From assembly GCA_022843505.1 (NCBI GenBank), contig JALHNN010000183.1, positions 1 to 6,072 on the forward strand: a stretch of DNA of 6,072 bases, in the 5' to 3' direction. Shown here one piece after another: positions 5,307 through 6,072 of this stretch; the first letter of the stretch is position 1; the number at the start of each line of letters is the position of its first letter. Source of the DNA: Sulfuritalea sp. (GTDB lineage: Bacteria > Pseudomonadota > Gammaproteobacteria > Burkholderiales > Rhodocyclaceae). The position numbers and the translations under genes were made by a program. The notes under the pieces are model-generated. The model saw only the letters and a program-made list of their open reading frames with translations. It was not told the DNA's origin and did no database searches.

Positions 5307-5827
5307 TCGAGGTACTCCGCCATCGCCGCCGCCCACTTGCCCTGGGCGCGCAGGATCAGCTCGCAGACTTCGCGCACCGCTCCACGGCCGCCGCCGCGCG
5401 CGGCAACATGATCGACGCGTGACTTGACTTCGTCGTGGCCGTCGGCCACGGTGGCGGAGAATCCGCAGGCGCGCAGGATGGGCAGATCGACCACGTCGTC
5501 GCCCATGTAGCCGACCTGGGTCAGACCGATGCCGCGCGACTTTGCCAGGCTTTCGATGAGGCCGCGCTTGTCCGCGACGCCCATGTGCAGCTCGCGGATG
5601 CCGAGATTCTCCGCCCGCAGCTGCAGGGCGCGCGAGCTGCGGCCGCTGATGATCGCCACCTCGACGCCGGCCTGCTGCAGCATCTTCAGGCCGTGGCCGT
5701 CGAGGCCGGAGAAGGCCTTGATCTCGTCGCCCTGGGAACTGAAATACAGCGTGCCATCGGTCAGCACGCCATCGACGTCGAAGCCCATCAGGACGAGCCG
5801 GGCCGCCTTCGCCAGCGCCTGGCTCAT
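5303..5827 (-). CDS. kdsC: 3-deoxy-D-manno-octulosonate 8-phosphate phosphatase KdsC
   Basis: This HAD-superfamily C0-type phosphatase of 174 residues releases KDO from KDO 8-phosphate in the cytoplasm, a step towards the LPS inner core. All HAD motifs are present: FDVDGVLTDG with nucleophile Asp17 and acid/base Asp19, IISGRSS with Ser61, Lys87 in GVADKRG, and GYMGDDVVDLPIL with Asp110-Asp111 for Mg2+. There is no cap domain, as expected for the tetrameric KdsC group. A longer frame starts at 5875, but the ATG at 5827 is preferred. It overlaps the kdsD stop in TGATG and gives a length closer to family members, while the extra 16 residues would lie inside kdsD. The stop overlaps the lptC start in ATGA. 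Confidence 0.95.
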   Translation of the reverse strand: MSQALAKAARLVLMGFDVDGVLTDGTLYFSSQGDEIKAFSGLDGHGLKMLQQAGVEVAIISGRSSRALQLRAENLGIRELHMGVADKRGLIESLAKSRGIGLTQVGYMGDDVVDLPILRACGFSATVADGHDEVKSRVDHVAARGGGRGAVREVCELILRAQGKWAAAMAEYLE

Positions 5828-6072
5828 CAGACGACCTTGGCGCGGAACAGGTCGTGCATGTTCAGCGCCCCGCAAAGTTCGTCGTTGTCGTCGGTGACCA
5901 GCAGCTGGTTGATGCGCCGGGCCTCCATCATTTCCACGGCCTCCACGGCGAGGCGGCGCGCGCCGATGCGTTGCGGCTGGCGCGTCATCACGGCGGAAAC
6001 CGGCGTCGCGCGCAGGTCGCCGAGGCGCTCCATGGCGCGGCGCAGGTCGCCGTCGGTGAAGATGCCGCTGAC
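5827..6072 (-). CDS. kdsD: D-arabinose 5-phosphate isomerase KdsD, C-terminal part (5' end outside window)
   Basis: Only the last 81 residues are inside the window; the frame is open to the right edge, and an internal ATG at 6033 is not the start. The visible part joins the end of the first CBS domain (VSGIFTDGDLRRAM) to the second CBS domain (VSAVMTRQPQRI, AVEAVEMMEARRINQLLVTD, LCGALNMHDLFRAKVV). GIFTDGDLRR and the closing MHDLxRAxVV are characteristic of KdsD/KpsF, which interconverts ribulose 5-phosphate and arabinose 5-phosphate, the first committed step of KDO synthesis. The catalytic SIS domain lies upstream, beyond the edge. kdsC directly downstream supports kdsD over a capsule-type kpsF. 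Confidence 0.93.
   Translation of the reverse strand, partial: VSGIFTDGDLRRAMERLGDLRATPVSAVMTRQPQRIGARRLAVEAVEMMEARRINQLLVTDDNDELCGALNMHDLFRAKVV

Noticed and set aside
4683..5411. Open + strand frame of 242 residues opposite lptC and the ends of lptA and kdsC
   Set aside because: The opposite strand carries convincing LptC, LptA and KdsC sequences. The + frame shows no motif, and no ribosome site was apparent.

Overview
The window is GC-rich, densely coded bacterial DNA. The gene content suggests a polyhydroxyalkanoate (PHA)-storing betaproteobacterium, perhaps of the Rhodocyclales or Burkholderiales. The clues are a PhaP-type phasin with an Ala/Lys-rich tail, a KDO/Lpt gene cluster of the Gram-negative type, an EAL-domain signalling protein and a small cytoplasmic FKBP. 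The order-level assignment is inference from gene types and order; no rRNA or other phylogenetic marker is present.

Left part (1-2344, + strand): the C-terminal EAL phosphodiesterase domain of a c-di-GMP signalling protein whose 5' end lies outside the window, then a complete FKBP-type peptidyl-prolyl isomerase, then a YbdL-like class I/II PLP aminotransferase. The aminotransferase is interrupted by a frameshift directly after its catalytic lysine. The three genes lie head to tail with gaps of about 35 bases.

Middle (2345-3343): a hairpin-rich convergent intergenic region contains the phasin terminator. Next comes a phasin gene on the - strand, preceded by an AT-rich promoter region. That promoter has perfect TTGACA and TATAAT boxes and a 17-bp dyad at the expected transcription start, which looks like a site for a PHA-responsive repressor such as PhaR.

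Right part (3294-6072, - strand): a tightly coupled operon read from the right edge leftwards: kdsD (3' end only), kdsC, lptC, lptA and an enoyl-CoA hydratase gene. Each junction is a start/stop overlap (TGATG once, ATGA three times), and a strong intrinsic terminator follows the hydratase gene. kdsD and kdsC act in KDO synthesis for lipopolysaccharide. LptC and LptA form the inner-membrane and periplasmic part of the LPS transport bridge. The hydratase stands where lptB is usually found, which is the main break in synteny here. Its closeness to the phasin gene puts a fatty-acid oxidation enzyme next to a PHA granule gene, although the two have separate transcription signals.

I found no RNA genes, CRISPR arrays, insertion sequences or phage genes, and no clear evidence of an undescribed multi-gene system. 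The best leads are the aminotransferase lesion, the lptA-hydratase coupling, the phasin operator and the stacked dyads at 2349-2509.
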